A stretch of 40,029 bases of DNA from Methylobacterium frigidaeris (GCF_022179185.1 NZ_BPQJ01000055.1:1-40029); one strand, 5' to 3'; shown: positions 9,364 to 17,280, numbered from the stretch's first letter. Notes: generated by a model from the letters alone, not told the origin. A program made the numbers and translations.

Positions 9364-9831
9364 ATGACGGCTGTCGCCTTCGGCACGCTGAGGCTCGCCC
9401 GTACCCTGCGGGAGAAGGCGAAGCTGTCACCAGATCAGGCGGAAGGCTTCGCCGAGGCGATCTCCGATGCAGTGCAGGGCGATCTAGCGACCAAATCGGA
9501 CCTGAAGGCATCCGAAGCAGCTCTTCGCGCTGATATCAAGGCCGTTGAGACAGGCCTGCGCGCCGAGATCAGAGAGGTTGAGACAAACCTGCGCACTGAG
9601 ATCAAGGATGTCGAGGCAGGCCTGCGTACCGAATTTGCTGGTCTCCGGGCGGACCATAAGGCCTTCGCCAGTGATCTGCAGGGAGTGGAGAGGAATCTGC
9701 GCTCCGAATTCAAGGCACAGCTCTCCGAGACCCGAACCGAGGTCATCAAGTGGATGGTCGGTGCGGTCGGCCTGCAGACGGTTGCCATCATCGGCGCGAT
9801 GATCACCCTGGTGCGCATCCTCAAGCCCTGA
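9364..9831 (+). CDS. Coiled-coil protein with C-terminal membrane anchor, DUF1640/CCDC90-like
   Basis: The 155-residue product starts MTAVAFGTLRLARTL and then has SPDQAEGFAEAISDAV, resembling the N-terminus of DUF1640/CCDC90-type alphaproteobacterial proteins. Residues of about 50-110 form a coiled coil made of 11-residue repeats (LRADIKAVETG, LRAEIREVETN, LRTEIKDVEAG). A single membrane helix (about 130-150) closes the chain. The function is unknown; related mitochondrial proteins scaffold inner-membrane complexes. The start is uncertain: ATG at 9355 adds three residues, and neither start has a clear Shine-Dalgarno. Base composition is somewhat lower in GC than the neighbours. Confidence 0.7.
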   Translation: MTAVAFGTLRLARTLREKAKLSPDQAEGFAEAISDAVQGDLATKSDLKASEAALRADIKAVETGLRAEIREVETNLRTEIKDVEAGLRTEFAGLRADHKAFASDLQGVERNLRSEFKAQLSETRTEVIKWMVGAVGLQTVAIIGAMITLVRILKP

Positions 9832-9873
9832 AGCGGCGTTGTCCCCGGCGATCCGCCAGCAAGGAGCCACGCC

Positions 9874-10341
9874 ATGGACACGGCCCCCGAGCCCGGCACC
9901 GGCGTCACGATCGGCGGGATGCAGGTGCGCTACCTCGCCCGCAGCGATGCCACCGGCGATGCGGTCGGCATCTACGCCGTCACCCTCGCGGCCCGCTCGC
10001 CCGGCGCCGGGCTGCACCGCCATGCCCGGCTCACCGAGGCGTTCGAGGTGCACGAGGGCGCGCTCACCTTGCGGCTCGGCGACCGCGACGTGACGGCGGG
10101 GCCGGGCGACTTCGTGCTGGTGCGCCCGGGCGAGCCGCACGCCTTCGCCAATCGCGGCGATGCGCCGGTGCGCTTCACCCTCACCTTCACCCCGGCTCTC
10201 CACCGCGAGGGCTTCTTCGAGGGATTGGCGGCTCTGGCCGCCGAGGACCGCCTGCGGGACGAGGGCGCCATGCGGGCCCTGATGGCGGCCTACGACCAGG
10301 AGCCGCTCGCCGGATTCTCGGGCTGGAGCGAGGTCGGCTGA
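9874..10341 (+). CDS. Single-domain cupin protein
   Basis: The 155-residue product is a cupin beta-barrel. The metal-site pattern is visible: H48 and H50 (GLHRHARLTEAFEV), E55 and H89 (GEPHAF). The part after about residue 110 is helical and not typical of the core fold. Cupins of this type bind a metal and act as small dioxygenases, isomerases or sensors; the substrate cannot be read from sequence. An AAGGAG Shine-Dalgarno precedes the ATG. It is 40 bases upstream of the RidA-like gene and may be co-transcribed with it. Confidence 0.85.
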   Translation: MDTAPEPGTGVTIGGMQVRYLARSDATGDAVGIYAVTLAARSPGAGLHRHARLTEAFEVHEGALTLRLGDRDVTAGPGDFVLVRPGEPHAFANRGDAPVRFTLTFTPALHREGFFEGLAALAAEDRLRDEGAMRALMAAYDQEPLAGFSGWSEVG

Positions 10342-10348
10342 CGCGCCA

Positions 10349-10377
10349 TGCTCTCCCGGCCACGAATCGGGAGAGCA
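10349..10377 (+). promoter_or_regulatory. Hairpin over the ribosome-binding region of the RidA-like gene
   Basis: TGCTCTCCCG (10349-10358) pairs perfectly with CGGGAGAGCA (10368-10377) around a nine-base loop. The 3' arm contains GGGAGAG, the best Shine-Dalgarno for the ATG at 10382, so the hairpin could hide the ribosome-binding site. No T-run follows, so it is unlikely to be a terminator. Confidence 0.55.
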
Positions 10378-10381
10378 GGGG

Positions 10382-10768
10382 ATGCGGCGGCGGATCGACG
10401 GCGGCTCGAGCTTCGAGCGAGAGTACGGCTATTCCCGCGCGGTGATGCAGAACGGCTTCGTGTTCGTGGCCGGCACCACCGGCTACGACTATGCCGCGAT
10501 GACGATGCCGGACGAGGCCGGCGCTCAGGCCGAGGCGTGCTGGCGCACCATCGCGGGTGTGCTGGACCAGGCCGGATCGTCGCTGGAGCAGGTGGTGCGG
10601 GCGACCTACTACGTCACCGACCGGGCCGACGCCGAGGCGGTGCTGACGGTCTGCGGTCGCGTGCTGCGGGAGAGTCGCCCGGCCGCGACCCTGGTTGTGG
10701 TCGCGGGCTTGCTGCGGCCGGAGATGAAGGTGGAGATCGAGGTGACGGCCGTGGTGCCGGAGGGCTGA
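10382..10768 (+). CDS. RidA/YjgF/UK114-family protein (non-canonical)
   Basis: The 128-residue product has the chorismate-mutase-like Rid fold, ending in the family signature RPEMKVEIEVTAVV. RidA hydrolyses reactive imines and enamines such as 2-aminoacrylate. The arginine that binds the substrate carboxylate in RidA (the R of the PAR motif, R105 in E. coli) is alanine here (RPAAT, A102). Imine deaminase activity is therefore doubtful, and the protein probably belongs to one of the other Rid subgroups. It follows a cupin gene. The ATG is chosen because it gives the family length. Confidence 0.88.
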   Translation: MRRRIDGGSSFEREYGYSRAVMQNGFVFVAGTTGYDYAAMTMPDEAGAQAEACWRTIAGVLDQAGSSLEQVVRATYYVTDRADAEAVLTVCGRVLRESRPAATLVVVAGLLRPEMKVEIEVTAVVPEG

Positions 10769-10798
10769 CGCCGCCCTGGGCATCGACGGGAAGGGCAC

Positions 10799-11206
10799 CT
10801 AGAGGATCGGCGTCCCCGCCCGGTTCGCCACTCGGATCTGCCACAGGCACAGGAGCGGCGTGACCACCAGCTCCATGCCGAGCGCCGCCAGCATGGTGAG
10901 CGAGGGCACTCCCGTGAGCCACAGGCCCAGCAGCCGGGCGAGGCCGCCCAGCACCACCACCATCGTCAGGAAGCGGAACAACGACGTCTTCGTCTCGAGA
11001 CCCGGAATCGTCGACCAGAACAGCAAGCCGATCCCAAGCAGCAGGCCCGACAGGTAGCGGAAATGGCTGTCGGTCGAGACGTCGAAGGCGCCGCCGCTAA
11101 GGCCGGTCTGGCCGAACAGCACGCCGTAGAGCCCGCCGAGGACCGGCACCAGCCCCGCCACCGCCACTACGCGCTGAAGGGCGCGCCTCTCCGTCTCGAA
11201 GGTCAT
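10799..11206 (-). CDS. DUF4345 membrane protein
   Basis: The 135-residue protein has four predicted membrane segments, matching the DUF4345 family in length and pattern (VPVLGGLYGVLFG, SHFRYLSGLLLGIGLLFW). Its function is unknown. The ATG at 11204-11206 (MTFETERRALQ) follows an AAGGTAG Shine-Dalgarno; a GTG seven codons upstream is also possible. It converges on the RidA-like gene and lies 75 bases downstream of the MaoC-type hydratase gene on the same strand. Confidence 0.8.
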   Translation of the reverse strand: MTFETERRALQRVVAVAGLVPVLGGLYGVLFGQTGLSGGAFDVSTDSHFRYLSGLLLGIGLLFWSTIPGLETKTSLFRFLTMVVVLGGLARLLGLWLTGVPSLTMLAALGMELVVTPLLCLWQIRVANRAGTPIL

Positions 11207-11281
11207 TCGCGCTACCTTGCCCGCCACCTTGCCGACGGCCTCGCTGCGTCTTCCCCGACAATCCGTCAGGGCGCGCAGGGT

Positions 11282-11740
11282 TCACCAGTGATGCAGCACC
11301 ACCGCGTCGGCGAGGCAGGCCGGTTTCTCGGCGCCCTCGATCTCCACCGTCACGCCGTAGGTGGTGCGCAGGCCCCGGGGCGGCACGTCGAGGGCCGCCG
11401 CGACGCGGACTCGCCCGCGCAGGCGCGAATTGACCACTACCGGAGCGGGGAAGCGCACCCGGTCGAGGCCGTAATTCAGGCTCAGGCGCAAGCCATCGAG
11501 GCGGCGCACCCCGGCGATGAAGCGTGGCACCAGTGACAGGGTGAGGTAGCCATGCGCCACCGTGGCGCCGTAGGGCGATTCGCGCGCCGCCCGCTCCGGG
11601 TCGACATGGATCCACTGGTGATCGTCCGTCGCCTCCGCGAAGCGGTCGATCATCGCCTGATCGACGGTGACCCACTCGCCGACCCCGATCTCCTGCCCGA
11701 TCGCCGCCTTCAGGGCCTCAGGCCCGTCGAAGATCTCCAT
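11282..11740 (-). CDS. MaoC-family (R)-specific enoyl-CoA hydratase/dehydratase
   Basis: The 152-residue hot-dog protein carries the hydratase-2 motif: D40 and H45 (ATDDHQWIHVD) form the catalytic pair and SPYGATVAHGYL follows. These enzymes hydrate trans-2-enoyl-CoA to (R)-3-hydroxyacyl-CoA, feeding polyhydroxyalkanoate or fatty-acid pathways. The protein also resembles NodN-type relatives, so the substrate is uncertain. The ATG at 11738-11740 follows a strong GGGAGGAG Shine-Dalgarno. It is divergent from the inositol-3-phosphate synthase gene. Confidence 0.9.
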   Translation of the reverse strand: MEIFDGPEALKAAIGQEIGVGEWVTVDQAMIDRFAEATDDHQWIHVDPERAARESPYGATVAHGYLTLSLVPRFIAGVRRLDGLRLSLNYGLDRVRFPAPVVVNSRLRGRVRVAAALDVPPRGLRTTYGVTVEIEGAEKPACLADAVVLHHW

Positions 11741-11870
11741 GCGGTCTCCTCCCTGATGTCGCGCATCATAGGGCCCGTTGCCCGGCACGGCCACGCTCGA
11801 TCGGGGATCGATACTCCGCCAGAGTGTTCTACCTAGAGGGGGAGAGTACCGGTAGCGAGGAGTGCGGGCG

Positions 11871-12953
11871 GTGGGCCAGAAGAGCGTGCGGGTCGCGATC
11901 GCGGGCGTCGGCAACTGCGCCTCCTCCTTCGTGCAGGGCCTGACCTATTACCGGGAGGCCGGCCCCGGCGCGGCGGTGCCGGGCCTGATGAGCCCCGATC
12001 TCGGCGGCTACCGGGTGGCGGACGTGACCGTGGTGGCGGCTTTCGACGTCGCGCGGGACAAGGTCGGCCGCGACCTCGCCGAGGCGATCCTGGCCCCGCC
12101 CAACAACACCGCCCGCTTCGCCGAGGTCGCGCCGACAGGGGTCATCGTGGAGCGCGGCCCGACCCTCGACGGGCTCGGCCGCTACCTCGAGGCGATCGTG
12201 CCGGAATCGGCGGCCCGGCCGGTGGATGTGGCGGCGGCCCTGCGGCGCGCGGGCGCCGAGGTCCTGGTCTCCTACCTTCCGGTAGGATCTCAGGGCGCGA
12301 CCGAATATTACGCGGAAGCCGCGCTGGCGGCGGGCTGCGCCTTCGTCAACTGCATCCCGGTCTTCATCGCCTCGCATCCCGAGTGGCGCCAGCGCTTCGC
12401 GGCGGCCGGGCTGCCGCTCATCGGCGACGACATCAAGAGCCAGGTCGGCGCCACCATCGTGCACCGGGCGCTGGCCCACCTGTTCCGCGAGCGCGGCGTC
12501 ACGCTGGAGCGGACCTACCAGCTCAATTTCGGCGGCAACGCCGATTTCCGCAACATGCTGGAGCGCGAGCGGCTCGAATCGAAGAAGATTTCGAAGACGC
12601 AATCGGTGCAGAGCCAGCTCGAGACTGCGCTGCCGCCGGACGACATCCACGTGGGACCTAGCGACTACGTGCCGTGGCTGAGCGACCGCAAATGGGCGCA
12701 TATCCGCCTGGAGGGTACGGCCTTCGGCGGCGTGCCGCTGAACCTCGAACTGAAGCTCGAAGTCTGGGATTCGCCGAACTCCGCCGGCATCGTCATCGAC
12801 GCGGTGCGCTGCGCCGCGCTGGCGCGGGAGCGCGGGATCGGCGGAGCGCTGATCGGCCCGTCCGCCTGGCTGATGAAGTCGCCGCCGGAGCAGTTCACCG
12901 ACGAGGAGGCGCATCGGCGGACGCTGGCCTTCGTGGCGGGGGAGGGGACGTAG
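11871..12953 (+). CDS. ino1: Inositol-3-phosphate synthase, actinobacterial-type short form
   Basis: The enzyme makes 1D-myo-inositol 3-phosphate from glucose 6-phosphate with bound NAD. The 360-residue length matches actinobacterial Ino1 rather than the longer eukaryotic form (above 500). The NAD-binding loop is GVGNCASS (residues 12-19), and the catalytic region includes GDDIKSQVGATI and the later LNFGGNADFRNM. The GTG at 11871 was chosen because GAGGAG (11857-11862) is eight bases upstream; a GTG at 11862 would overlap that ribosome site. No inositol lipid gene lies nearby, so the use of the product cannot be deduced here. Confidence 0.92.
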   Translation: MGQKSVRVAIAGVGNCASSFVQGLTYYREAGPGAAVPGLMSPDLGGYRVADVTVVAAFDVARDKVGRDLAEAILAPPNNTARFAEVAPTGVIVERGPTLDGLGRYLEAIVPESAARPVDVAAALRRAGAEVLVSYLPVGSQGATEYYAEAALAAGCAFVNCIPVFIASHPEWRQRFAAAGLPLIGDDIKSQVGATIVHRALAHLFRERGVTLERTYQLNFGGNADFRNMLERERLESKKISKTQSVQSQLETALPPDDIHVGPSDYVPWLSDRKWAHIRLEGTAFGGVPLNLELKLEVWDSPNSAGIVIDAVRCAALARERGIGGALIGPSAWLMKSPPEQFTDEEAHRRTLAFVAGEGT

Positions 12954-12995
12954 GTCGCTGTTCGCTTCGCGCGACCGCTCTGATACCCTCCGTGT

Positions 12996-13044
12996 CATTC
13001 CGGGGCCGCCCAGCGGAGCCCGGAATGCAGCGGAGCCCGGAATG
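12996..13044. repeat. REP-like hairpin with a 17-bp tandem duplication
   Basis: CATTCCGGG (12996-13004) is the reverse complement of CCCGGAATG at 13019-13027 and again at 13036-13044. The 17-base unit CAGCGGAGCCCGGAATG occurs twice in direct tandem, 13011-13027 and 13028-13044, without a mismatch. It lies between the convergent ino1 and ung genes, where REP sequences usually sit. Confidence 0.8.
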
Positions 13045-13086
13045 AGTGTGCGGGTCGCAGGTCGGTCGTTGACAGCGTGTCGGGTT

Positions 13087-13791
13087 CTACGTCAAGCGCC
13101 AGTCGATCGCCTCCAGCCCCTTCTCCTCCAGCCACGCATTCGCCTGCCCGAAGGGCCGGCTGCCGCGGAAATCCGCCTTGCGGTTGAGGGGAGAGGGGTG
13201 GCCGGCCTCCAGCACCAGGTGCTTCTCCCGGTCGATCAGGGTGGCGCGCTGGCGGGCCGGCGCTCCCCAGAGCAGGAAGGCAACGGCGGGGCGCTCGGCC
13301 GAGACCACCGAGACCGCCTGATCGGTCAGCGCCGACCAGCCGAGTTTCATGTGCGCGCCGGACTTGCCGGCCTCGACCGTCAGCGCCGCGTTGAGGAGCA
13401 GCACGCCCTGGCGCGCCCACGGGGTGAGGTCGCCGGTGGTCGGCACGGGGGTGCCCGTCTCCTCCGCCATCTCGGCCAGGATCACCTTCAGGGAGGCCGG
13501 CAGCCGGCGTCCGCCGACATACGAGAAGGCGAGGCCGTGGGCATCGCCCGGTGTGGGATACGGGTCCTGGCCGAGGATCACCGCCCGCACCCGGTCGAGC
13601 GGAGTCAGGGTCAGGGCGTTGAAGATGTTCTCCGGCGCCGGCAGCACCCGGGCGCCGGCCTCCCGGCGGGCATCGACCGCCTCCGCCACCCGCTCGGCGC
13701 TGCCGTCCCGGAAGAACGGCAGCGCGAGCCAGGGGGAGTTCGAGGCGTGGAATCGGGCGAGGGCGCCCGCCACGGAATCGTCTGTCGGCAT
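13087..13791 (-). CDS. ung: Uracil-DNA glycosylase, family 1
   Basis: Ung removes uracil from DNA at the start of base-excision repair. The 234-residue product has both active-site motifs: the water-activating D76 in GQDPYP and H198 in HPSPL. The central LLLNAALTVE and GAPARQ segments also match. The ATG at 13789-13791 was chosen over a TTG five codons upstream because it gives the normal family N-terminus; the ribosome site is weak in both cases. It shares its strand with the phosphatase gene at 13821-15341, 29 bases upstream of this start. Confidence 0.96.
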   Translation of the reverse strand: MPTDDSVAGALARFHASNSPWLALPFFRDGSAERVAEAVDARREAGARVLPAPENIFNALTLTPLDRVRAVILGQDPYPTPGDAHGLAFSYVGGRRLPASLKVILAEMAEETGTPVPTTGDLTPWARQGVLLLNAALTVEAGKSGAHMKLGWSALTDQAVSVVSAERPAVAFLLWGAPARQRATLIDREKHLVLEAGHPSPLNRKADFRGSRPFGQANAWLEEKGLEAIDWRLT

Positions 13792-13820
13792 CGGATCTCG
13801 GGACAAGTGGGGACCGGGGG

Positions 13821-15341
13821 TCAGCGGATGATGAGGCGCCCCGTCTCGATCGTCAGTGGCGCGTTGGCGCGGATGTAGGACATGACCACGTTGGCGACGA
13901 GCGTGCCGTCGGTGGCGCCGACCAGGGTCCTGCCCTCGGCCAGCATCCCGTAATCGTTGCCGCCGGCGAGCATGAAGTTGTTGGCCGCCACCGTGTAGGT
14001 CCGGGCCGGATCGAGGGGCGCGTCGCCGACGCGGACCGAGACGACCCGCTGGCCGACCGGTGCTGCGGCGTCGACCGTGACGGTGATCCCTGAGACCTGC
14101 GGGAAGCGCCCGGCGGAGCGGCCGATCTCCGAAAAGCCGTTCTCGAGGGCGGCGAGGACCTGGGCGCCGGTGATTGTCACCAGGACCGACGTGTTGCCGA
14201 AGGGCAGCTCGGTCAGCACGTCGCGGCGGGTCAGCTCGGCATCCGCCGGATAGGTCCGGTTGCCGCGGATGCCGCCGCCATTCATCAGCCCGATCTCGGC
14301 CTCGGCGGCATGGCGAAGCGCATCCGCCACCAGGCCGCCGAAGGCGTTCTCGCTCCGGCGCACGGCGTCGATGCGGGTGTCGAGGGCGTTGGTCACCCGG
14401 CCGAGCGGCACGTCGAGCTCGCGGGCGAGGTCGGCCTCCTGGCGCCTGACCACCGCCAGCACCTCCGGGTCCGGCTCGATCTCGGCGGTGTCGTGGATGC
14501 GGAAGGCGGCGGTCCAGGTCAGGGCCTTGCCGCTGCCCTCCGCCTTCACGTCGATGGCGGTGACGTACTCGGCGTCGTGGCCGGATTCGGCGAAGACCGT
14601 GCGGCCGTCGTAGCGCAGCGCCAGATCGTGGTCGTGGCCCGAGAGGACGATGTCGGCGTGGCGGCTCGCCACCAGGGCCTCGTCGGTCGCCCGGTCGGTG
14701 TGGCAGACCGCCAGCACCATCTCGGCGCCCGCCGCTCTCAAGGATGTCGCCTCGCGGGCCAGCGTCGCCACGGCGGGCCCGAACGTCCAGTCGCCCGATT
14801 GCGACTTGGCCGGCGTCTCGGGAAGCGCGATGCCGACGACGCCGAGCTTGATCCCGCCGATCGTCAGGATCGTCGATTCGCTCGTGCCCGGCACCGGCGT
14901 GCCGTCGGGCCGGCGCAGGTTGGCGGCGAAGACCGGGAAATTCGCGGCCCGCATCCGCTCGAGATAGATGTCCTGGCCGAAATCGAACTCGTGGTTGCCC
15001 GGCACGAACACGTCGGGCTTGATCAGGTTGGTCAGCTCGATGATGTGGCGCCCCTTGTCGATGCCCGACATCAGCGAGGGCGAGAGGGTGTCGCCGGCGT
15101 GGCAGACCAGGACCGGCCGGCCGATTCCCCGCTCGGCTCTGGCCCGCTCGGCCTTGACCACCGCCGCGAGCTTCGGGAAGCCGCCGCGGCCGTCGACCGC
15201 CCCCATCCGGTAGATGTCGTTGACGAGGATCAGGGTGAAGTCGACATCCGGCCCCCGCGCGGCGGCAGGCCCACCCGCCAGACCGGCGAGGCCGGCCCCG
15301 AGGCCGAGGGCGAGGGTCTGGCGGCGGCTGGGCGAGGTCAT
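13821..15341 (-). CDS. Tat-exported 5'-nucleotidase/UshA-like metallophosphatase
   Basis: The 506-residue product has a twin-arginine signal (SRRQTLALGLGAG, residues 5-17) and then a metallophosphatase domain (about 33-260) with GD (D84), GNHEFDFG (115-122) and SGHDHD. A 5'-nucleotidase C-terminal domain follows (about 300-490; NGGGIRG, GGNDYGM). The family therefore suggests a periplasmic nucleotide or sugar-nucleotide phosphatase. The first metal motif is NDIY (41-44), where UshA has NDHH, so one metal-ligand histidine is tyrosine; this resembles the CG11883-like subgroup. ATG at 15339-15341. It is divergent from hemH. Confidence 0.88.
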   Translation of the reverse strand: MTSPSRRQTLALGLGAGLAGLAGGPAAARGPDVDFTLILVNDIYRMGAVDGRGGFPKLAAVVKAERARAERGIGRPVLVCHAGDTLSPSLMSGIDKGRHIIELTNLIKPDVFVPGNHEFDFGQDIYLERMRAANFPVFAANLRRPDGTPVPGTSESTILTIGGIKLGVVGIALPETPAKSQSGDWTFGPAVATLAREATSLRAAGAEMVLAVCHTDRATDEALVASRHADIVLSGHDHDLALRYDGRTVFAESGHDAEYVTAIDVKAEGSGKALTWTAAFRIHDTAEIEPDPEVLAVVRRQEADLARELDVPLGRVTNALDTRIDAVRRSENAFGGLVADALRHAAEAEIGLMNGGGIRGNRTYPADAELTRRDVLTELPFGNTSVLVTITGAQVLAALENGFSEIGRSAGRFPQVSGITVTVDAAAPVGQRVVSVRVGDAPLDPARTYTVAANNFMLAGGNDYGMLAEGRTLVGATDGTLVANVVMSYIRANAPLTIETGRLIIR

Positions 15342-15392
15342 GCGGGGCTCCGGCGGGCTTGGACAGCGCCCAGGGTGGGACACCATTGTCTC

Positions 15393-15457
15393 ACGGTCAT
15401 CTTGACCGTTGCATGTCTGAACGGTTGCCGAAGGCAGCCCAGAACGGTTGCCGAAGG
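15393..15457. promoter_or_regulatory. Dyad and direct repeats between the nucleotidase gene and hemH
   Basis: ACGGTCA (15393-15399) and TGACCGT (15403-15409) form a perfect 7-bp palindrome with a three-base centre. A perfect 16-base direct repeat, GAACGGTTGCCGAAGG, follows at 15419-15434 and 15442-15457, 23 bases apart. The site lies in the divergent promoter region, so regulator binding is plausible; no known regulator motif was recognised. Confidence 0.5.
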
Positions 15458-15595
15458 TATCCCGGGGAGCGCCGCGGTGCAGCGTCACGACGCGTTGGTT
15501 CGGGCTGCCTTTGCGCTATGTAGACGGCCACCCGACGCGAAGACAGACGGGCCCGGGCGCGCCATCCTCCGGGCCGACAAGCAGACCGGACGATC

Positions 15596-16672
15596 ATGAA
15601 CGAGGTGACCCCGAACGCCACGCTCGCCCGCGGCGCCACCCCCGTGGGCCAAGCCGGAGCCCTGCCAGCCGGCCACCCGGCCGTGCGCTGGGGCCGGATC
15701 GGCGTGCTCCTGATGAATCTCGGCACGCCGGAGGGAACGAGCTACTGGCCGATGCGCCGCTACCTCAAGGAGTTCCTGTCCGACCGGCGGGTGATCGAGG
15801 TGCCGCGGGCGATCTGGTGGCCGCTCCTCAACCTGGTGATCCTGACCAAGCGGCCCGGCCCGAAGGGGCGCGACTACGCCTCGGTCTGGAACACCGAGCG
15901 CGACGAGGGCCCGCTCAAGACCATCACCCGCGGCCAGGCCGAGAAGCTGCAGGCGGCGATGGGCGATCGTGTGGTGGTCGACTGGGCGATGCGCTACGGC
16001 AAGCCCGAGGTGGACCAGCGCATCCAGGCCCTGCTCGACCAGGGCTGCGATCGTATCCTGCTGGTGCCGCTCTATCCCCAATACGCCGCCGCGACCTCGG
16101 CCACGGCCTGCGACCAGGCGTTCCGGGCCCTGATGAAGATGCGCTGGCAGCCGACCGTGCGCGTCTCGCCACCCTATCACGACGACCCGGTCTACATCGA
16201 GGCGGTGGCGAGCGCGATCCGCCGCGACCTCGCCGCCCTCGACTTCGAGCCCGAGGTGATCCTGACCTCGTTCCACGGCGTGCCGAAATCCTACCTGATG
16301 AAGGGCGATCCCTATCACTGCCAGTGCGTGAAGACCGGCCGCCTGATCCGTGAGGCCTTGGGCTACTCGCCGGAGCGGATGCGGACGACCTTCCAGTCGC
16401 GCTTCGGCAACGAGGAATGGCTGAAGCCCTATACCGACGAGACCGTGAAGGAGCTGGCGGCGCAGGGCGTGAAGCGCCTCGCCATCGTGGCCCCGGGCTT
16501 CACCGCCGACTGCCTCGAGACCCTGGAGGAGCTCGACGGCGAGAATCGCCACTATTTCGAGGATGGCGGCGGCGAGCATTTCGCCTACCTGCCCTGCCTC
16601 AACGACGGCCCGGAGGGCATGCGGGTGATCGAGCACGTCGTCGCCCGCGAGCTGAAGGGCTGGCTCGACTGA
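15596..16672 (+). CDS. hemH: Ferrochelatase
   Basis: Ferrochelatase inserts ferrous iron into protoporphyrin IX, the last step of haem synthesis, and acts at the inner membrane. The 358-residue product shows the family start LLMNLGTPE (residues 39-47), the catalytic histidine H227 in TSFHGVPKSY, and a later acidic stretch ending in LEELDGEN. The N-terminal 33 residues before GRIGVLLMN are an unconserved extension. ATG at 15596. It is followed, 62 bases on, by ogt. Haem demand from katA and from the SOUL-family protein in this window is a loose functional link only. Confidence 0.97.
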   Translation: MNEVTPNATLARGATPVGQAGALPAGHPAVRWGRIGVLLMNLGTPEGTSYWPMRRYLKEFLSDRRVIEVPRAIWWPLLNLVILTKRPGPKGRDYASVWNTERDEGPLKTITRGQAEKLQAAMGDRVVVDWAMRYGKPEVDQRIQALLDQGCDRILLVPLYPQYAAATSATACDQAFRALMKMRWQPTVRVSPPYHDDPVYIEAVASAIRRDLAALDFEPEVILTSFHGVPKSYLMKGDPYHCQCVKTGRLIREALGYSPERMRTTFQSRFGNEEWLKPYTDETVKELAAQGVKRLAIVAPGFTADCLETLEELDGENRHYFEDGGGEHFAYLPCLNDGPEGMRVIEHVVARELKGWLD

Positions 16673-16734
16673 GCGGTGGACGGGGCCGCCTGGGCCATCC
16701 CGGCGGTCCCGCGCTGAGGTAAGTTAGGGTCGCC

Positions 16735-17280
16735 ATGCCCGCGACCCCTTTCCTCACCGGCACTCTCCCGACGCCGATCGGCACGATGCTGCTGGTCTTC
16801 GACGAGGACACCGCCTTGCGCGCCCTCGACTGGTCGGACCATGAGGAACGGATGCGGCGCCTGCTGCGGCTGCATTACGGCACCGCCTTCGCTTTACGCG
16901 ACGCCGCCCTGCCGCCGGCGCTGCGTGACCCGATCGACGCCTATTTCGCTGGCGATCTCGGGGCCATCGACGGGCTCGCCGTTCGCCACAACGGCACTGC
17001 GTTCCAGCGCGAGGTCTGGGCCGCCCTGAGAGGGATTCCGGTGGGCACCACCCTGAGCTACGGCGCCCTCGCGCAAAGTCTCGGCCGCGACAAGGCGGTA
17101 CGGGCGGTCGGGCTCGCCAACGGCGCCAACCCGGTCGGCCTCGTGGTGCCCTGCCACCGGGTGATCGGCGCGAATGCCAGCCTCACCGGCTACGGCGGCG
17201 GGCTCCATCGCAAGCAGTGGCTCCTCGCGCATGAGGGGGTGAGGCTCGGGGGCTGGCAGGGGATGCTGGATTTCGGCTGA
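16735..17280 (+). CDS. ogt: Methylated-DNA--protein-cysteine methyltransferase
   Basis: The protein repairs O6-alkylguanine by moving the alkyl group to its own cysteine. The acceptor is C140 in the PCHRV motif, preceded by the conserved ANGANPVGLVV and followed by GYGGGLHRKQWLL. The 181-residue length fits a stand-alone Ogt without an AdaA domain. The ATG at 16735 has a weak upstream ribosome site (GAGGTAAGTTAGGG). It is probably transcribed with hemH. Confidence 0.96.
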   Translation: MPATPFLTGTLPTPIGTMLLVFDEDTALRALDWSDHEERMRRLLRLHYGTAFALRDAALPPALRDPIDAYFAGDLGAIDGLAVRHNGTAFQREVWAALRGIPVGTTLSYGALAQSLGRDKAVRAVGLANGANPVGLVVPCHRVIGANASLTGYGGGLHRKQWLLAHEGVRLGGWQGMLDFG

